NCBI RefSeq assembly: GCF_002994745.2
Contig: NC_037093.1
Location: 11,574,400-11,638,399, forward strand
Reading direction: 5' to 3'
Origin: Rosa chinensis
Lineage: Eukaryota; Streptophyta; Magnoliopsida; Rosales; Rosaceae
DNA length: 64,000 nucleotides
This document shows positions 47,528 to 57,769 of the stretch, piece by piece. The translations under genes were made by a program, and so were the position numbers. Every line of letters begins with the position of its first letter. Positions within the stretch are counted from its first letter, which is position 1. A model generated the notes under the pieces. The model had not been told where the DNA came from. It made no database searches and worked only from the letters and a program-made list of their open reading frames with translations.

Positions 47528-48970
47528 TCACCCTCTTCTTCCTTGGGTGAGTGTCAATCGAACCAAGTGACCTCCCCCTCTTCCTTGGGGAGCCACGGCC
47601 TTAACCACACCTCCACTAAGTGCGGTTGCAGTGCCTCTATCTGCGGCACCGTGCCCCTTGTAGGGGACTTCTAACCTTGCAGGCACATTTGCAGCTGGTA
47701 TATATGATCTCGTCACTTTTACGATATCAGTAAACGCATCAGGCATCGAATCTGCTACGTTCTGAAGATCGATTATTCTTTTCACTTTATGAAGTGCGGG
47801 GATCAAGATGAGACAGAGTGGGGACAAACCACGAGAATTCCTGTCGTTCCCTTGGAAAATCCTTTTTCCTATCTCCCCCTAACGACGGGAAGACTGTCTC
47901 ATCAAAGTGACAATCAGCAAATCTAGCGGTAGAGAGATCGCCTGTCAAGGGTTCCAAATAGCGGATAATTGTTGGGAATTCGTATCCAACATAAATACTT
48001 AATCGTCTCTGAGGACCCAGTGTAGTGCGCTGTGGGGGCGCAATAGGCACATATACTACTCAACCAAATATGCGTAAATGTGAAGAGTCAGGCTCATATC
48101 CAGTTACCAACTGGTACGCATAAAATGGTTGGCTAGCTGTGGGTCTTAAACGAATAAGTAAAGCTGCGTGCAATATTGCATAACCCCATGCAGATGTAGG
48201 CAGGTTGGTGCGCATAACCAATGCCCTAGCCACCATCTGTATCCTTTTGATGGTGACTTCTGTGAGACCATTTTGTGTATGCACATGGGGTACAGGATGC
48301 TCTACATCGATCCAAATAGATATGCAATAATCATCAAATGCTTTTGATGTAAACTCTCTAGCATTATCAAGCCTTATAGACTTGATAGGGTGATCAGGGT
48401 GGTGAGCCCTCAAACGTATAATCTCTGCTAGGAGTATTGCAGCATTTCTTGAGGACAATAAAACGACATGTGACCAGATTGTCGAAGCATCCACCAGAAC
48501 CATAAAGTACTTGAATGGTCCGCATTCTGGATGGATAGGTCCACAGACATCTCTTTGTATTCTTTGTAAGAATGGAATGTTTTGTTTTGTATCTTTAGCA
48601 TAGGAAGGTCTCGATCCTGTTTTTGCTAAAGAGCAGGCTTTGCAAAACGAGTGATGTGCCTTTGAAATAGTCAATGAGGCATAATGTGAGGGAGGTAGTG
48701 CATCTTGTACTTCAGAAGGCAATGACTGCATTTGGGCAATACTAGAACCGACACCTTACAATGTGGCGGATTTTTCTCCCATTTTTCACTCGAAAGAAGC
48801 GAAGTCCGTGTGAGTTCTTGAAAAATACGGATCATCATGTCATGACCTCGGTGCCATAGGCGGTCATGCAAAAGCCTGTATGAGTCAGTGTCCCATATTT
48901 CATTGTTGGTGACAATATAGGATTCAATGATCCGAATTGTAGTGAGGTACAGTCCACTAGATTGACTCAT
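47528..48970 (-). pseudogene. Copia integrase region, broken
   Basis: A GAG-pre-integrase HH-CC-like part (LLHDRLWHRGHDMM) is followed by the integrase core at 48060-48731. The catalytic acids are visible in VLVDAST, RLDNAREF and NGLTEVTIK, and CKACSLAK is the second half of the zinc finger. A TGA follows RIFG at 48060, where Cys is expected, and the frame continues beyond it (VPIAPPQRTTLGPQ). Further frameshifts follow toward the reverse transcriptase. The protease region (about 48970-49688) is not readable as one frame. Confidence 0.85.
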
Positions 48971-49688
48971 AAGTTTCTCTAAGATGTGTTTCCTTCCACA
49001 GTCATTAGATGTAATATCAAGGTATTCAGTTCCATTCTCACGGTGTGTTTTTACTGGATAATCGTTGGCACAAATAGCTTTGAAACATTAACAAGGTTCG
49101 ATTAGCTCTTTGTGCATATAGAGCGTCTGTGACTTGAAATGTTGCGCCTTTAGGCAACAAAAAATTTGGCAGTTCCTCGCCATTTTATTAGTTTTGATAA
49201 TCCAATCATCGTAGTCACAGAGGAATTATAGGCTATTTAGTTCAATGAATAATTGCCTATTTCTTAATATTGTGTGGGTAGTCCCACTATCATCTAAGCA
49301 CTCAAGTTCTCCTCCATTCATTTCTACAAATAAATGGGAGGTATTTAGAAAATATAACTCATATTCTTTAGAGTATTTCTATTTGCGTAGAATGATATTC
49401 TTTTCATTCTAATAATTTTTCTCTAGATGTATTGCTTTACATCTTTATAGTGCTATGTCGAACCATGTAAATATGTGTATAGTAAATAAATTTGAATAAA
49501 TTCAGTGCTTCAGAATAAAATTCAAAATTTATTAATAAGCCAACGATAATCAAATCAAGGTCTTATTCAGAAATCTTATTCATCAATCCATGATTGAAAA
49601 TAAACTTTAAGACCAAACAATAGTCTAATTAAAAATGGGGCATTATGCCTTCACAGCTGTCTTTGGAAAATAAAATGAATAAAGCAGA

Positions 49689-50663
49689 TCAGTCAAGATT
49701 GAGAGCATCCATTGACTTAGCAAGTTCCTCTTTGCCATTGGAGTCTGCAACTGTAAGGTTGATGTCTAGGTCATGACCTCCTTCTTCCATATAGTGAGTC
49801 ACTTGTTCTTTAGACTCTCTATACCTCTTGTAATTGGCTGCTACTCTGTTGTTTGCTTGGCAGTTCTTGTACCAATGCCCAATGAATCCACACCTATAGC
49901 ATGTTTCATTGTCAACTCTTTCCTTTGGCATCTTGTTTCCATGATCCCCATGTCCCTTTCCATGTGGTGCATTGTTGCCACGTGGGTAGGGATCAGCACG
50001 TCTAAACCCCCTTGCATTGGAGTTATTTCCACCTTTCATTTTTCCATAATTAGCCTCGGGAATTTTCTTTGTCCCAGTGGGCCTGGCATTGTTATTCAAG
50101 AGAATCTTATTTTGTCTCTCAGCCACTTGCAGTAGGCTTATCAACTTATTGAAGGTTGTGATTCTTTTGTTGTCATAATCCAACTGATACTGGTTCGCTA
50201 GTATAAAAGCTGAATTAGGAAATGTGGTAAGAGTCTTGTGGATCATATCATCTTCTGTGATTTCCCTTCCACAGAAATTGAGACGTGCCTTTAAGCGCAA
50301 CATGTCCTTGTTGAAGTCATTGACATTTTTATAGTCAAGCAAGCGGATTCCATTCCACTGAACCGCCAGTCCTGGGAGCAAAGTATCGTGAATGTTCCCA
50401 AAACGTCCTTTAAGGGCATCCCACAGTGCTTTGGGTGTCTTCAATTGAAGGTACTCCCAGCGTAGGCTAGGATCAATATGTCGCCTCAGAAAAATTAAGG
50501 CATCTGCTTTCACCTTATTAGATAGTTTATCATCTTTGGGATCAGTAATGGTGGCAGTGTAGTCATTTGCCACAAAGGCAGTTTCCATATCGGAAACCCA
50601 ACGATGGTACTCAAGTCCTTCTGAGTCCAAAATGTCAAACTCAGGTCGAGTTGGATCAGCCAT
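49689..50663 (-). CDS. Copia Gag polyprotein, 324 aa, intact
   Basis: This is an uninterrupted UBN2-type Gag from ATG at 50663. Residues 1-190 form the retrotransposon capsid-like domain (HRWVSDMETAF, ALWDALKGRFGN, LRLKARLNFCGREI). A basic, Asn/Gly-rich linker follows, then one CCHC zinc knuckle at C255-C268 (C-x2-C-x4-H-x4-C) for RNA binding. Gag being intact while pol is ruined suggests either chance or selection for packaging by a helper element. Confidence 0.9.
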   Translation of the reverse strand: MADPTRPEFDILDSEGLEYHRWVSDMETAFVANDYTATITDPKDDKLSNKVKADALIFLRRHIDPSLRWEYLQLKTPKALWDALKGRFGNIHDTLLPGLAVQWNGIRLLDYKNVNDFNKDMLRLKARLNFCGREITEDDMIHKTLTTFPNSAFILANQYQLDYDNKRITTFNKLISLLQVAERQNKILLNNNARPTGTKKIPEANYGKMKGGNNSNARGFRRADPYPRGNNAPHGKGHGDHGNKMPKERVDNETCYRCGFIGHWYKNCQANNRVAANYKRYRESKEQVTHYMEEGGHDLDINLTVADSNGKEELAKSMDALNLD

Positions 50664-52435
50664 CTACATAAAACAAGAGAGAATATATAAATTACGCAGT
50701 CATAAAGACATCCACGTAAATTATTTTCCAAATATATGAATTAGATTTCAAGACCAAGATTCGTAATGGTCACATTTTTTTTTCGATGCTATGTGAAAAT
50801 ACTTTAACACAGTAAGTATGTATTTATAATGCGCATGAACTTTCATTATCATGGCAAAATGGAATTTTATATGTCGTATTACAAAAATAACTATAACACA
50901 TTTAATAATAAATAAGACATAGCATATAAAAATAAACTACATGATATGCTCAAATTGCACAAATATACAACAAAATATATGCGACATATAATAATAGCAA
51001 TAATATATCATGCGTAAAATAAAATATAAACAATAGCATAATTAAAGGCTGCTGAGGAATAACTATATAAGCGTAAATAAAATTCACAAAACATGCTCAC
51101 AATTGCATAATAAAAACATAAGCAATAAAATATAAAGCATGCTTAAACATAATTATAAATCATGCTTAAATATAATGATATAAAACATAAATAATAAGGC
51201 ATGCTTAAAACAAAAATTATCTAATTAAACATGCTTAATAAAATAAAAGCATAAACAATAAAGTATAAAGCATGCTTTGTTAAAATCATAAAATAAAATA
51301 AAGAAAACATACTTGATTTCGAGAAAATAAAACAATCCTAGCGCACGCGCGTGTTGATGCAGGCGTGCGTAGAGATGTTTTTGGGCTTATGAAACTAGGC
51401 CGCTTCCTCTCTCTTTTCAGCAGTGGGCTTTGTTTTTTTTTTTAATTAGCTTGCTTTCTTTTTTTTTTTTTTTTTTTGATTGGAAATTGTTGGGCCCGGG
51501 TCCTCCTTTTCTCTTTTCTTTTTTTTTCTCTTTTTTTCTTGACAAAGATGGGCCGGAGGGCCTTTTTTTTTTTTTCTTTTCCTGGGCCGCCCTTTTCTTT
51601 GGGCCGGGTTTTTTCTCTTTTTTTTTTTTTGTTTTTTTTTTTTCGTTTCTGGGCCTGCAGGGCTTGCTGTTTTTTTTTTTTTTTTTTTTTTTTTTGACCG
51701 GACCTTTTCTTTGGGCCGGTTGACTTTTTCTTTCTCTTCTTCTCTTCCTCGCGTTTTTCTGCTGGTTTCTGGTTCTTTACAGATGGTGATTTGCAGGTGC
51801 TGGGATCGGTGAAGGTGGGAGCAGGCACCGTTACACTGGGCTGCGAGGGATCGCCGGGGATGGGTTCGCAGGCTGAGACCGTATTGCAGGTTCTCCTTTG
51901 TTCTTCTCGGCCAGATCTGGTCTGGTGCTGCAGGCGGGTCCCGGTTGAGATCGGTGGGTCTTCAAGGGCGGCACCGGTGGACAAGCTCGGGGCTGTGCTG
52001 CGCTGGGATGGGGAGCAGCTGTAACTGGATCGAGGGCCTGGGCGGAGGCCGATCTGGGCTCGGTGGTGGGGTGTTGCTGCAAGGTGGGCTGCTGCAGGTC
52101 GGTGATGCGCAGGGGAAGAGGCCGGTTTGGGTGGGAGGCCGTGCGCGATTTGGGATGAGGCGGAGATGCAGGTGCAGCGCCTGTCAGAGGAGATCGGTTT
52201 GGGTGACTTGCGGCCGGTGAGGGGAGCGCTGTTGGATTGGAGGCCTGTGGGGCTGGCGGCCGGTTTGGCCGGTGAGGTGGACGGGGATTTTTTTTTTTAT
52301 ATTTTTTTTTTTATAATCTTTGGTGGCTGCAGAATTAGAAGAAAAAGTTTTTTTCTTCTAGGGTTTGGATTTTTTTTCGACGCGAAGAAGAAGGAAACTA
52401 GAAAATTAAGTTTTCTTCTTAGCTATTAGCTCTGA
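50664..52435 (-). other. Copia 5' leader, unusually long and low complexity
   Basis: The 1.77 kb between LTR and Gag has three compositional zones: G/C rich near the LTR (51780-52300), T/C homopolymer blocks separated by GGGCCGG-type words (51420-51760), and very A/T rich (50700-51320). The purine-rich strand gives a spurious Lys-rich frame. No gene is recognised. Confidence 0.6.
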
Positions 52436-52449
52436 GCGTGCTGATAACG
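52436..52449 (-). other. Probable primer-binding site of the copia element
   Basis: Directly after the 5' LTR the minus strand reads CGTTATCAGCACGC, which resembles the TATCAG-containing initiator-methionine tRNA primer sites of plant copia elements. The match is partial. Confidence 0.4.
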
Positions 52450-52642
52450 TGTAAAAGTAAAATGGAGATTGGAATGGTCTACTCATTTCATTCATAACCC
52501 CTTTATATAGGGATAGGATTACAACGGAAATATTAATTACATTGATGATACTAAATGCTGATTGAGCTGTGATTTGTAATTGCTTGATTCCCTCTTCGTC
52601 TGTTTCTTTGACGAAGGCACATAATGTGCTTTTCCTTTAACA
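52450..52642 (-). repeat. Copia 5' LTR
   Basis: 193 bp, one difference from the 3' LTR (52526). Confidence 0.95.
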
Positions 52643-52647
52643 GGTTT

Positions 52648-53295
52648 ATGTTAATTTATTTCTTCCAAACTATTTGGTTATTATTTCACCCTATTCCTTA
52701 TATGGAAAATTACTAAGAAATACAACGCAGATTGTCCATGTTGACATGGCCTTTACTGTTTTCTCAAAGACTAGTGATGATGGAGAAGGAATTTTCTCAA
52801 CTGGCCAGGCTTGACAGACAGCTGGTTATATAACAGAGTGCTTTTTAATTGGGAGGTAAGGCAATTAGGACTAGAAATAATGTGTTGGCTTGGTGTTTTC
52901 TATGGGATACAATAGTTTAATCAGTAAATTTTGGACATAAACTTTGAAGAGGGCAACGATTTTGTTTGGTAACGTAATTCTTCAATGAATTTTCAAACAT
53001 AAGCTGTGGGAAGTAGTCCTTAATGTTACACAATGAAAGCAATATCGGTCCAGTCGAAGGAAACAGGGAAAAGTCACAATGATGATATTATATATTTATA
53101 ACATGTTGCAACATAATGCTTTCATTTTTTTTTATTTTGAGGAATAATATAATGCTTTCTCTTTTGCCATTGTTATGAAATATGAACCAAAAGAAATTAC
53201 ATGTAGCTGTACAAGTTGCCAACAACTTATATGGTTAGTGCAACTGTTCTTCTTAAAGCAGCAGACGTTGGCATATAGGTCAAGCATCAAGTGAA
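52648..53295. other. UGT spacer right of the copia element
   Basis: It contains the tail of conserved block C and the TATA-containing module (about 52770-53270, TTATATAACC-like motif near 52822). It ends at the 3' end of UGT copy 6. No gene. Confidence 0.65.
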
Positions 53296-54756
53296 TCAAT
53301 ACCTAAAGGACCTCAATTCTTCAACTAGAGCTGTTAAATCCGAGAACGATGAACCGCCTTCTATAACTGCCCTCCTTGCCATCTCTCCGAGCACTTTAGC
53401 TCTGTTTCTCATTCCCTCTGCTTCATCACCCATCATGATTTCCGTCACAGCCTTCTCTATGGCCTCCCTCTTCACACTGGCTTCACTCTTCACATTATCA
53501 TCCTCAACTGCAGCCCACTTTTTAGCACCAACAGCAACCCCAATCCCAAGTAACTGAGTCACCAACTTCTCATTGTAAAACTGCTCTCCGGACACCGGCC
53601 ACGTGATCATTGGCACCCCAGCACAGACACCTTCAAGGATAGAATTCCACCCACAATGAGTCACGAAGGCCCCAACTGCTTCATGCTCAAGAATGAGTAG
53701 TTGGGGAGCCCAACCTCTTACAATCAATCCCTTGCCTTCCATTCTCTGCTCAAAGTCTTCAGGCAACCACATTTCTTTATCATTCTTTTCTTTCTTCACA
53801 ACCCAAATAAATTGCTGGTGAGAAGCCTGGAGAGCCAAGGCAATTTCGAGGAGCTGACAATCACCGAAATTGGTCAGGCTTCCAAAACATATATACACAA
53901 CTGAATTGGGTGTCTTAGAATTGAGCCAATTCAAGCACTCGTGTACTCCATCAACAGAGCCTCCCCTTCCCCTCTCTGATTTATCTTTCTCTACCTTGTT
54001 GCATAAGGAAACCGGGCCGACGTGCCATGACTTCATCCCCAACACCTTCCTATAGTGATCTGCATAATCTCGTTCAAGTTCATAGAAGCTGTTAACAATA
54101 ACTCCATAGCTCTTCTTCTCAGCCTCTCTGGATGCTTTGACCAACTTGATGAGTTCTGTCTTGCCATCTGCTTTAAGAAAAGATGGTATTTCGTTTCTGG
54201 TCGTTGTGATCTCATCTGGGAGATTAGGAATAACAAAAGATTCTGAATCAGATGAAACCTTCAACTGAGGTTGGTACTCCATCACACTCGTTGAAGCACA
54301 CATGGGGAAAAAACCAGTTCCGTGAAAGATGAGCCTTGGAATCCCAAACTTGGCAGCAACATCAGTAGCCCAATGAAACATAGTGTCTGCAACAAGGAAG
54401 TGAGGGCGATGTTGGTCTAAAATCTGCTCTACCTTTGGTGCAATCAGACTCATAGCTTTCAAAAACTTTTCCTTCATCTCTTGGGTTGTTGCTGAGTTAG
54501 AGGTTTCAATTCCGTCAGGCAACCCTACTTCAGCAGATGGGAATTTGAAGACAAGAAGTTCAATTTCAAAACCCAAATTTTTGCTTGTTTGTATTGGTTT
54601 GGATAGAATTGTTGCATTGACAGTGGTGGTTATTATGGTGGCTTTTACACCACGTGAAGCAAATAGTTTGGCTATGTCCATGAGGGGTAAAGTGTGGCCT
54701 GAAGCCATATATGGAAGGAAGAAAATGTGAAGCTGGTGATCAGTTCTAGTTTCCAT
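53296..54756 (-). CDS. UDP-glycosyltransferase, UGT73-like (array copy 6, intact)
   Basis: 486 residues, intronless. The frame is open 92 codons further upstream, but that extension is AT-rich leader without homology. The start at 54756 (METRTDHQ, within CCATGG as in the other copies) is the conserved one. The catalytic His is H21 in MASGHTLP and the Asp partner D124 in LVAD. The donor box spans W349-Q392 with THCGWNS and TWPVSGEQ. It is closest to copy 1 (shared DEIPSFL-like region, GRGGSVDG against GRGGSADE, LGIGVAVGA). The variable region after GLPDGIE differs from copies 5 and 7, so the acceptor may differ. Confidence 0.93.
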   Translation of the reverse strand: METRTDHQLHIFFLPYMASGHTLPLMDIAKLFASRGVKATIITTTVNATILSKPIQTSKNLGFEIELLVFKFPSAEVGLPDGIETSNSATTQEMKEKFLKAMSLIAPKVEQILDQHRPHFLVADTMFHWATDVAAKFGIPRLIFHGTGFFPMCASTSVMEYQPQLKVSSDSESFVIPNLPDEITTTRNEIPSFLKADGKTELIKLVKASREAEKKSYGVIVNSFYELERDYADHYRKVLGMKSWHVGPVSLCNKVEKDKSERGRGGSVDGVHECLNWLNSKTPNSVVYICFGSLTNFGDCQLLEIALALQASHQQFIWVVKKEKNDKEMWLPEDFEQRMEGKGLIVRGWAPQLLILEHEAVGAFVTHCGWNSILEGVCAGVPMITWPVSGEQFYNEKLVTQLLGIGVAVGAKKWAAVEDDNVKSEASVKREAIEKAVTEIMMGDEAEGMRNRAKVLGEMARRAVIEGGSSFSDLTALVEELRSFRY

Positions 54757-54859
54757 GGGCACTTGCAAGAGAATAGCTGCTATGCAATATGCACACAGAA
54801 AATACAATAATGAAGATGGTAAAGAAGTAGAAATTGAAATGAGAGACAACACACGGATA

Positions 54860-56055
54860 GACTGGGTATTAATAATATCAGGCATTGACTGCACTAGCAT
54901 AAAAAGAGAATTGCAAGACAAAACTTGGGTGGCAAGACTATGTTGTTTGGTAGGAACTGAAACAAGTTTGGACTGCAATATATATATTATTTGAAAAGAT
55001 GAAAGATTGTTGGGTGATGAGCACAATCGCATCTTTAAGGAATGATGATCGGCAGGTTCTGTCTTTGATTACATGTCTCTTGCAATTGTTGACATTACAG
55101 TTCGTCTAATATTTGTGCATAGAATGGATCTAACATAGAATTATACTAGCTCTGTTATCTCCAATATTGATATACGTCGACAATATTTGTCCAATATTGT
55201 TGTCTGTCAACTAGTAGTCGTATTTCTGTTGGCAAAATGGACATTGTTATTGTTTTGTACGCCAATTTGCACTTTGCAAATCACAACAAGTGCTACTTCT
55301 TCATTTGTTAGCACAGATCGAACTTGATAAGTCTAGGTTGGGATTGATGCATCTTTGTCATTTGAAAATTAGAAAGAAAAAAACATTAAAAACAAACAAA
55401 AATGGTAATGTTCAGCATGAAGGACGTCATTCAACTACAGCCCAGTATGTTAAGAGTTTACAAATAAAGACTGAAAATTTCAAACTGATAAGTATGTCTG
55501 TGTTTTGCTGTCTCTGAGAGGTGGATTTCATATGTGGATTTTAATTATATATACATTTGTTTTCAGGCTTTGTGGACTGAGCCACTGTTGATATAGTACC
55601 AAAGCTCTTCAGCCATTATTTGCTGCACACTAACTAGATATTGCAGTAATCTTCATCTGGTTTGGGACTGTTCAGTCTTCAGGTATATCCAAGTTCAATC
55701 TGACCCCTACCTATATTGTTTCCGATGAAAAGAGAGGAAGAGAGGTTTGGCTTCCTTATGTTATATTTTCTGCAACCTATTTCCTCCAAACAATGGGAAC
55801 TAGATTTCTCCAATGATAATTTCATAGACTCTTCTGTTAACCATTCGTCATTCCATTGCAATGCTTTTCACTTGGTACAATGGTACAACCATTTCGTTTC
55901 ATAGAGTCTTCTGCAACCTATTAGTCTATTACAACCATTTCATTCCATTACATTTCTTTGACTTATGCTACAACATTTGAACGCCTGTAGGTGCTCCTGA
56001 TTTAAATTAGTAGAGGAGAATTTCCTCTTGAAGCTTTTGCAAAGCTTTAAAAGAA
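54860..56055. other. UGT spacer between copies 6 and 7
   Basis: No gene. It contains the upstream region of copy 6 and conserved block D (55565-55800). The remainder up to the stop of copy 7 shows no recognisable module. Confidence 0.6.
55565..55800. repeat. Conserved spacer block, copy D
   Basis: It shares CAGGCTTTGTGGA, CCAAAGCTCTTCA, TTGCAGTAATCTTCATCTGG, CTTCAGGTAT and GATGAAAAGA with the other blocks. It lies about 0.8 kb upstream of copy 6, the same relative place as in the other units. Confidence 0.75.
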
Positions 56056-57525
56056 TCAAGACGAAAGGGACCTCAACTCAGAAATTAGAGCACTTAAATC
56101 CTTGAACGATGAACCGCCTTCTTCAACTGCCCTCCTTGCCATCTTTCCTAGCTCTTTAGCTCTGCTTCTCATTGCCAATGCTTCATCCCCCACCATCATT
56201 TGACTCACAGCCTCTTCTATTGCCTCCCTCTTTACACTAGCCTCCATCTTCACACTTTCATCTGCAACTGTACCCCATTGATGAGCACCAACAGCAACAC
56301 CAGTTCTAAGTATCTGAGTCACCAACTTTTCATTATAAATCTGCTCAGCCGAGACTGGCCATGTGATCATTGGTACACCAACAGACACTCCTTCAAGGAT
56401 TGAGTTCCACCCACAATGAGTCAGAAAGCCTCCAACTGCTTCATGCTCAAGAATCAGCACTTGGGGAGCCCAGCCTCTTATAATGAGTCCTTTACCTTCC
56501 ATTCTCTGCTCAAACCCTTCAGGCAACCACTTTTCTTTATCTTTCTCTTCTTTCTTCACAACCCAAATGAACTCTTGCCCGCTAGCCTCTAGCCCCACTG
56601 CAATTTCCAGAAGCTGAGAATCACTAAAATTGGTCAGGCTTCCAAAACATGCATAAACAACTGTCTTGGGTTTCTTAGAATTAAGCCAATATAAGCACTG
56701 GTGCACTTCCTCAATGGAACTTTCCACGCATCCACTCTCTACTTTTTCTTTGGCTGCCTTGTTGTACAGTGACACCGGGCCTATATGCCATGTCTTCCTC
56801 CCAAACATCTTCCTATAGTGATCTGCATATTCTGGTTCAAGTTCATAGAAGCTGTTAACAATAACCCCATAGCTCCTTTCCTCAGCGTCCTTGGATAATT
56901 TAAACAACTTGGTGAATTCATTTTCAATATTCAGCTTTAAATAAGCTGGTATTTGGCTTCCTGTCATCTTCATCTCAACTGGGAAATTAGGAATGGAAAA
57001 AGACTCTGAATCAGATGACAACTTCAAGTGAGGTTGATGTATTATCATACTCATTGAAGCACACAATGAGAAAAAACCGGTTCCATGAAAGAGAAGGCTT
57101 GGAATTCCAAATTTTGCAGCAACATTTGTAGCCCAAGGAAACAAGGCATCAGCAACGAGACAATGAGGACGGTGTTGGTCCAAAATCTGCTCAAGTTGTG
57201 GTTGAAGCAAAGTGACGGCCTTGAAGAATTTTAGCTCCATCTCTTGTGTCGTAGCCGAGCTAAAACTCTCACATTCTTGTGGCAACCCAGCCTCAACAGA
57301 GGGGAACTTCAGGAGTAGAAGTTCGATTTCATAATCAAACCCCAATATTTTCCTTCTTTGGGTCGCTTTGGAAAAATGTGGTGCATTGAGAGGCGTGGTT
57401 ATTATGGTGCATTTTACTGAGTAAGAAGCAAATTGTTTGGCTATCTCTATGGCAGGTACGCTGTGTCCTTGAGCCATAAAGGGAAAGAAGAAAATGTGAA
57501 GCTGCTGATGGGATTTAGTTTCCAT
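56056..57525 (-). CDS. UDP-glycosyltransferase, UGT73-like (array copy 7, intact)
   Basis: 489 residues, intronless, starting METKSHQQ at 57525. The catalytic His is H21 in MAQGHSVP and the Asp is D126 in LVAD (a two-residue insertion, FDYEIELL, shifts the numbering). The donor box spans W352-Q395 with THCGWNS and TWPVSAEQ intact. It is the most divergent intact copy: AIEIAKQFASYSVK replaces IDIAKLFASRGVK, an ESSIEEVHQCLYW segment replaces GSVDEVHECLNW, and AHQWGTVADES is found near the C-terminus. It therefore probably descends from an early duplication. It is the first gene at the right edge of the array and its upstream region lacks the conserved block. Confidence 0.94.
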   Translation of the reverse strand: METKSHQQLHIFFFPFMAQGHSVPAIEIAKQFASYSVKCTIITTPLNAPHFSKATQRRKILGFDYEIELLLLKFPSVEAGLPQECESFSSATTQEMELKFFKAVTLLQPQLEQILDQHRPHCLVADALFPWATNVAAKFGIPSLLFHGTGFFSLCASMSMIIHQPHLKLSSDSESFSIPNFPVEMKMTGSQIPAYLKLNIENEFTKLFKLSKDAEERSYGVIVNSFYELEPEYADHYRKMFGRKTWHIGPVSLYNKAAKEKVESGCVESSIEEVHQCLYWLNSKKPKTVVYACFGSLTNFSDSQLLEIAVGLEASGQEFIWVVKKEEKDKEKWLPEGFEQRMEGKGLIIRGWAPQVLILEHEAVGGFLTHCGWNSILEGVSVGVPMITWPVSAEQIYNEKLVTQILRTGVAVGAHQWGTVADESVKMEASVKREAIEEAVSQMMVGDEALAMRSRAKELGKMARRAVEEGGSSFKDLSALISELRSLSS

Positions 57526-57612
57526 GGTTTCTAGGGTTGCAGTAGCTTTTGGAATGCAGGTATGCAGAATGGTAATGATGATGAAGTATAAATGATCGAT
57601 CAGAAAGAGAGA

Positions 57613-57618
57613 TTATAA
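57613..57618 (-). promoter_or_regulatory. TATA-like box, UGT copy 7
   Basis: GGTTATAATC on the minus strand lies about 90 bp upstream of the start codon, in the same relative place as the TTATAAGC boxes of copies 2, 3 and 5. Confidence 0.4.
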
Positions 57619-57769
57619 CCACGAATGATTCGGTTTGGTAAGACAGCAGCTTTTGGAGCCAAGGCTTTGTTCTTATGTTTTGTTGTCTACGAACAGAAAC
57701 AAGTTTAGGACTGCAATATACTGTTGGAAAGCTGAAAATCATTGAGTAATAGACGAACATAAAACATTT

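Larger units (their letters stand above)
45224..52642 (-). mobile_element. Ty1/copia LTR retrotransposon, 7.4 kb, TSD GGTTT
   Basis: It is bounded by 193-bp LTRs that start TG and end CA, with a 5-bp target duplication GGTTT at 45219-45223 and 52643-52647. Coding direction is minus. Order after the 5' LTR (52450-52642) is a 1.79-kb leader, gag, protease region, integrase, reverse transcriptase and RNase H, then a polypurine tract and the 3' LTR. Integrase before reverse transcriptase defines copia. The LTRs differ at one position (45300 A, 52526 G), so the insertion is young. Pol is broken, so this copy was non-autonomous or was damaged soon after insertion. Confidence 0.95.

Noticed and set aside
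51442..51984. 180-codon Lys-rich frame on the minus strand
   Set aside because: It reads through purine homopolymers in the copia leader and no family resembles it.
54757..55032. N-terminal extension of UGT copy 6 by 92 residues
   Set aside because: The extension is AT-rich leader without homology. The conserved start METRTDHQ at 54756 matches all other copies.
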